Below are positions 32,767-35,162 of a DNA stretch of 35,162 nt, one piece after another. The stretch covers positions 1-35,162 of the forward strand of contig JAFLEE010000059.1 in NCBI GenBank assembly GCA_017302015.1. Direction: 5' to 3'. The DNA is from Spirochaetota bacterium (GTDB taxonomy: Bacteria > Spirochaetota > UBA12135 > COTS27 > JAFLEE01). Position 1 is the first letter of the stretch. Every line of letters begins with the position of its first letter. The position numbers were made by a program, and so were the translations under genes. The notes below the pieces were generated by a model. It saw only the letters and a program-made list of their open reading frames with translations. It was not told where the DNA came from and searched no databases.

Positions 32767-33087
32767 TTAGACGGCGTCTTTCAGGGCCTTGAGGGCCCGG
32801 ATCTTCACGACGTTGCGGGCCGGCTTGGCCTTGAACATCACTTCTTCTTTGGTGAAGGGGTTGATGCCCTTGCGCGCCTTGGTGGCGGGCTTGTGGATGA
32901 CGATGGCTTTGAAGACCCCGGTGAGGCCGAAGGCGCCGATCTTGGAGAGATCTTTCTTCATGAGGGTGGTCAGCGCGGTGACCACGCTGCTGACCTGCTT
33001 GCGGCTCAGCTCGGTTTCATCGGCGATGGTCGAGAGCACTTCGCTCATGGTGCGGGCCTTGACGGATTTGGAGCCTTTGGTAGCCAT
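32767..33087 (-). CDS. HU family DNA-binding protein
   Basis: The product is 106 aa. Residues about 12-60 give the helical dimerisation half (TMSEVLSTIADETELSRKQVSSVVTALTTLM). Then comes the beta-saddle and DNA-bending arm GINPFTKEEVMFKAKPARNVVKIRALKALK, matching the KPARNxVKxR ending of HU/IHF-like proteins. A short N-terminal extension (MATKGSKSV) and a central HKPATKARKG stretch, also Lys-rich, make it longer than the ~90-aa HU. It binds and bends DNA non-specifically. A TTGAAA (33170-33165) and TAAAAT (33149-33144) pair on the minus strand may be its promoter, with a short 15-bp spacer. Confidence 0.9.
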   Translation of the reverse strand: MATKGSKSVKARTMSEVLSTIADETELSRKQVSSVVTALTTLMKKDLSKIGAFGLTGVFKAIVIHKPATKARKGINPFTKEEVMFKAKPARNVVKIRALKALKDAV

Positions 33088-33193
33088 ATTCAGGAGTCCT
33101 TTTTCCAGGAAGGATGTGATCGAACAAGCCCTGGATTTCGGTTATTTTAGTATCAAACCGGCTTTTTCAATAGGTTGGATCGGGCGGCCGGGG

Positions 33194-33901
33194 TCAGGCC
33201 TTCTTGGTTTTTTCGGGGCTGACGAAAAAGACGTCTTTGGCCACGTCGACTTTAGCGACGGGGGCGGGGCGATCCCCGCGGGGCGGCGTCGGCCCTTTCG
33301 CCGCGATTTTCAGGGAAGATCTGCGGATTTTCCGGGGTTTTGAAGGCCGACCGCGTTTGGGGGCCTTCTTGGTCTTGGCGGTTTTCGGGAGTTTTCGGTC
33401 GGAAGATTTCTTGAGGGCGCGAAGGCTGATCCCCTCTTGGACGAGGCGCTGGCGGATGGCGCCGGGTTGGCGTTTGAGCTTGGCGGCGACCTGGGCGACG
33501 GTTTTGCCGGAGACGAGCAGCTTCCGCAGGAGTGCGACGTGGGCCGCGGTCCAGGTGGAACGGCGCCCCCGGGCGGCGCCTTTGCCGGCGAGGGTTTTTT
33601 TCCCCGCGGTCTTCGAGCGGCGGCCTTTGCGCGCGGCGAGGGCCGCCTGCTTTTTCGCGGCCTTCTTCAGTTTTTTGAGGAGTTTGGCCTTGGCGAGTTT
33701 AAGGCTTTTCTTGGTTTTATTCTTGAGCCGCGCCGCCAGGGCCGCTTGGGATGCCGCGCTCAGTTCGACGGCGTTCCTCTCGTCTTGGTCGAGGGACCGC
33801 AGGCTTTTGGCCAGGCTCTTGGCCAGGCGGCGGGAAAGTTTCAGCAGTTTTTGGAGTTCGTTGCGGGATTTCTTCAGGCGGATGGATTTGGTGCGTGCCA
33901 C
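33194..33901 (-). CDS. Lys-rich histone-like protein with Myb-like HTH and AT-hook
   Basis: The product is 235 aa, starting at GTG 33901 with AGGAG upstream. Residues about 1-60 are basic and helical (possible coiled coil), and about 60-110 are a Lys/Ala-rich tract like histone H1 tails. Residues about 115-158 are a compact helix-turn-helix of Myb/SANT type (STWTAAHVALLRKLLVSGKTVAQVAAKLKRQPGAIRQRL). Residues 182-191 read KRGRPSKPRK, an AT-hook core (RGRP). The C-terminus is Pro/Lys-rich and probably disordered. Together these suit a DNA-compacting or architectural protein. No named family was recognised. It is upstream of HU on the same strand (gap 106 bp). A perfect TATAAT (33942-33937) lies before it on the minus strand. 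Confidence 0.65.
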   Translation of the reverse strand: MARTKSIRLKKSRNELQKLLKLSRRLAKSLAKSLRSLDQDERNAVELSAASQAALAARLKNKTKKSLKLAKAKLLKKLKKAAKKQAALAARKGRRSKTAGKKTLAGKGAARGRRSTWTAAHVALLRKLLVSGKTVAQVAAKLKRQPGAIRQRLVQEGISLRALKKSSDRKLPKTAKTKKAPKRGRPSKPRKIRRSSLKIAAKGPTPPRGDRPAPVAKVDVAKDVFFVSPEKTKKA

Positions 33902-33936
33902 GCGGGGCTCCTGGGAAAGAGATAGCCGATTCGAGT

Positions 33937-33942
33937 ATTATA
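33937..33942 (-). promoter_or_regulatory. -10 box before the histone-like gene
   Basis: A perfect TATAAT on the minus strand, 36 nt before the GTG at 33901. No convincing -35 box is seen at 16-18 bp. Confidence 0.4.
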
Positions 33943-33954
33943 GTTTATTTATGA

Positions 33955-33983
33955 GAAAAAAGGTGGTTCCATTCCCGGGACCA
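33955..33983 (-). terminator. Possible terminator after the alpha/beta hydrolase gene
   Basis: On the minus strand TGGT-CC and GG-A-ACCA arms form a short bulged stem, followed by CC and six T. It lies about 30 bp after the hydrolase stop and before the promoter of the histone-like gene. Confidence 0.45.
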
Positions 33984-34013
33984 TTTTGAGCGGTTATTGC
34001 AACCAGAATTTTA

Positions 34014-34793
34014 TCAGGCATCGAGGAACGGGAGGACGCGTTGGATGAAATCCCTCGGGTGCTCCTCGTGGATATCGTGGACGGCCTTCTCGAGGAAGCA
34101 GAACTCGGCCCCCGGGATGCCCTCGGCGCCCGCGCGCGCATGCTCGGGTGAAAAATAGAAATCGCGCCCTCCCGCGAGGAGGAGGCAGGGCACGGCCACG
34201 GATGGGAGCATGGCTCGGATGTCGTAGGCGTCGTCCATGATGTAGGATTCCCGGTGGCCGACGATATGGGCCCAGGTCACCGGGGCTCCGGCCGTTCCGT
34301 GCATCTGTTCCATGCGCGCCCGGAAACCCGGGGAGAGGGCCTCCCACGGCATGCGCATGAGGTCGATCTTCATCAGGACATTCTCATCGGTGTAGAAGCC
34401 CGTCGCCTCGAGCACGAGCCGGCCGACCCGGTCGGGATGGCGTGCGGCGAATTGGAGCGCGATGGCGCCGCCCATGCAATGGCCGACGAGGTGGACGGGG
34501 ATGTCATCCAGGTGCGCCACGAGGATTTCCAATTCCGCCACGCCATCTTCGACGGAGGCCCGGGGCGGGATCTCGTCGACATGGGCCCGCAGGCCGTAGC
34601 CGTCGCGGTCCCAGGTGACGCACGTGAATCGATCCTCGAAAAACGGGAGGACCGTGTCCCAGGTGCGGGAAGCATAGAACCCGTTGTGGAGAAAAATAAT
34701 GGGCGGCCCGGAGCCCCGGCGCCGCGTTCCTCGGAGGATTTCAGGCAAGGAAGGGGGGTGCGGCATCGAGATCTCTCGCTTCAATTTTGTCAT
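34014..34793 (-). CDS. Alpha/beta hydrolase with Cys at the nucleophile position
   Basis: The product is 259 aa with a complete alpha/beta-hydrolase fold. The oxyanion strand reads PIIFLHNGFYASRTWD, then VTWDRDGYGLRA, then the nucleophile elbow LVGHCMGGAIAL. C106 stands where family members nearly always have Ser (GHSMGG). The Asp (D211 in LLAGGRDFYF) and His (H239 in KAVHDIHEEHP) of the triad are present. Cys nucleophiles are known in dienelactone hydrolase, so activity on an ester or lactone is possible, but a non-catalytic protein is also possible. No signal peptide. The ATG at 34793 has no clear ribosome-binding site, and ATG 34766 is an alternative. No neighbouring gene explains its role. 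Confidence 0.8.
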   Translation of the reverse strand: MTKLKREISMPHPPSLPEILRGTRRRGSGPPIIFLHNGFYASRTWDTVLPFFEDRFTCVTWDRDGYGLRAHVDEIPPRASVEDGVAELEILVAHLDDIPVHLVGHCMGGAIALQFAARHPDRVGRLVLEATGFYTDENVLMKIDLMRMPWEALSPGFRARMEQMHGTAGAPVTWAHIVGHRESYIMDDAYDIRAMLPSVAVPCLLLAGGRDFYFSPEHARAGAEGIPGAEFCFLEKAVHDIHEEHPRDFIQRVLPFLDA

Positions 34794-35162
34794 GCCGCTG
34801 GGGGGCTGCTTCGAAACCCGACCTGATGGCGCGCATCAGGGAATGGATCGAGCGCCCGACGAGCGCGATGGCCGCGTTCGTCGGGCATGGTCGCAGCAGA
34901 CGGTGATCGACCTAAGGTATGTCTCCCATGCCGATGGGCATGAGGTGGGGGTGCACGGTATTTTCCATCCCTCGGGAAAACGGGGGTGGCTGGGTCTTCT
35001 ATCCGACCCCTGGAATCGCGGGCCGAATAAAACGAAATCTAGTTGCCTCACCTAAAAATCCGGACGAAACCCACCCCCATTGCCTCACCTAAATTCCGGT
35101 CAAGCGGTAGGTCTTCTTTTGGGTGTTTTTAGCCTGGATCTGCCCTGCGGGCAACCCTTTCT
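34794..35162. other. Gene-free end of window with hairpins and short direct repeat
   Basis: No coding sequence was recognised in 369 bp. It holds two neighbouring inverted repeats (34822-34840, 7-bp arms; 34854-34886, 14-bp arms with one G-T pair and a 5-nt loop). A smaller one follows near 34927-34940. A 14-base direct repeat (TTGCCTCACCTAAA) occurs at 35043-35056 and 35080-35093. A structured non-coding RNA or a decayed mobile element are both possible; there is no further support for either. Confidence 0.5.

Noticed and set aside
33204-33989. Open frame on the plus strand opposite the histone-like gene
   Set aside because: It is the antisense of a Lys/Ala-rich gene, giving Phe/Leu/Ala-rich nonsense with no start signal.
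35043-35093. Two copies of TTGCCTCACCTAAA, 37 bp apart, considered as a CRISPR fragment
   Set aside because: Only two 14-base copies, with C-rich sequence between, no cas gene and no further repeats.

Overview
The window is high-GC, gene-dense bacterial DNA with genes on both strands. No rRNA, tRNA, CRISPR array, transposase, phage gene or replication origin was recognised. The mix (S1 sulfatase, two GH29 fucosidases, a GH20-like glycosidase, Gfo/Idh/MocA and xylose-isomerase-like proteins, several AraC regulators beside glycosidases, a DUF4159 protein, a CxxC-x17-CxxC zinc-ribbon protein) points to a free-living polysaccharide degrader. It may belong to the PVC group (Verrucomicrobiota, Planctomycetota, Lentisphaerota) or a similar phylum such as Fibrobacterota or Hydrogenedentota. 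This is an inference from gene content; no marker gene is present to confirm it.

Layout. (1) 1-4310: the N-terminus of a lipoyl-domain (E2-type) protein on the minus strand, then a VWA-type membrane protein overlapping a DUF4159 protein, then an orphan membrane histidine kinase. (2) 4400-21934: a glycan-catabolism region. It holds a large exported CBM9/GH20-like protein followed 2 bp later by a GntR-LacI hybrid regulator, and a sugar isomerase/epimerase preceded by a promoter with an 18-bp perfect palindrome. Further along are a nucleoside hydrolase, a sulfatase, a GH29 fucosidase, a Gfo/Idh/MocA oxidoreductase diverging from an AraC regulator, a small zinc-ribbon protein, a second AraC regulator diverging from a GH29 plus F5/8C fucosidase, a 2-hydroxyacid dehydrogenase and a third AraC regulator. 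No transporter was seen in this region. (3) 21935-26191: a 450-bp regulatory gap, then an apparent operon for low-molecular-weight thiol or sulfane-sulfur handling: glutaredoxin, DUF6132, CoA-disulfide-reductase-like flavoprotein fused to rhodanese, single-domain rhodanese, SAM methyltransferase, DUF2892. A small Cys-rich protein follows. (4) 26311-32632: a Cus-type copper/silver tripartite efflux operon (Cys-rich exported protein, TolC-like, adaptor with two heavy-metal-binding domains, HME-RND pump). (5) 32637-33901: an HU protein and a Lys-rich, histone-like protein with a Myb-like helix-turn-helix and an AT-hook. (6) 34014-35162: an alpha/beta hydrolase with a Cys at the nucleophile position, then hairpin-rich sequence with no recognised gene.

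How the parts fit. The sulfatase and glycosidases would desulfate and trim fucose-containing glycans, and the isomerase and oxidoreductases would process the sugars, with one regulator close to each group. The sulfur module and the copper pump are neighbours, and copper(I) and persulfide/thiol chemistry interact, so a joint stress island is plausible but unproven. Several genes have a -10-like hexamer only 5-8 nt before the start codon, which suggests leaderless mRNAs.
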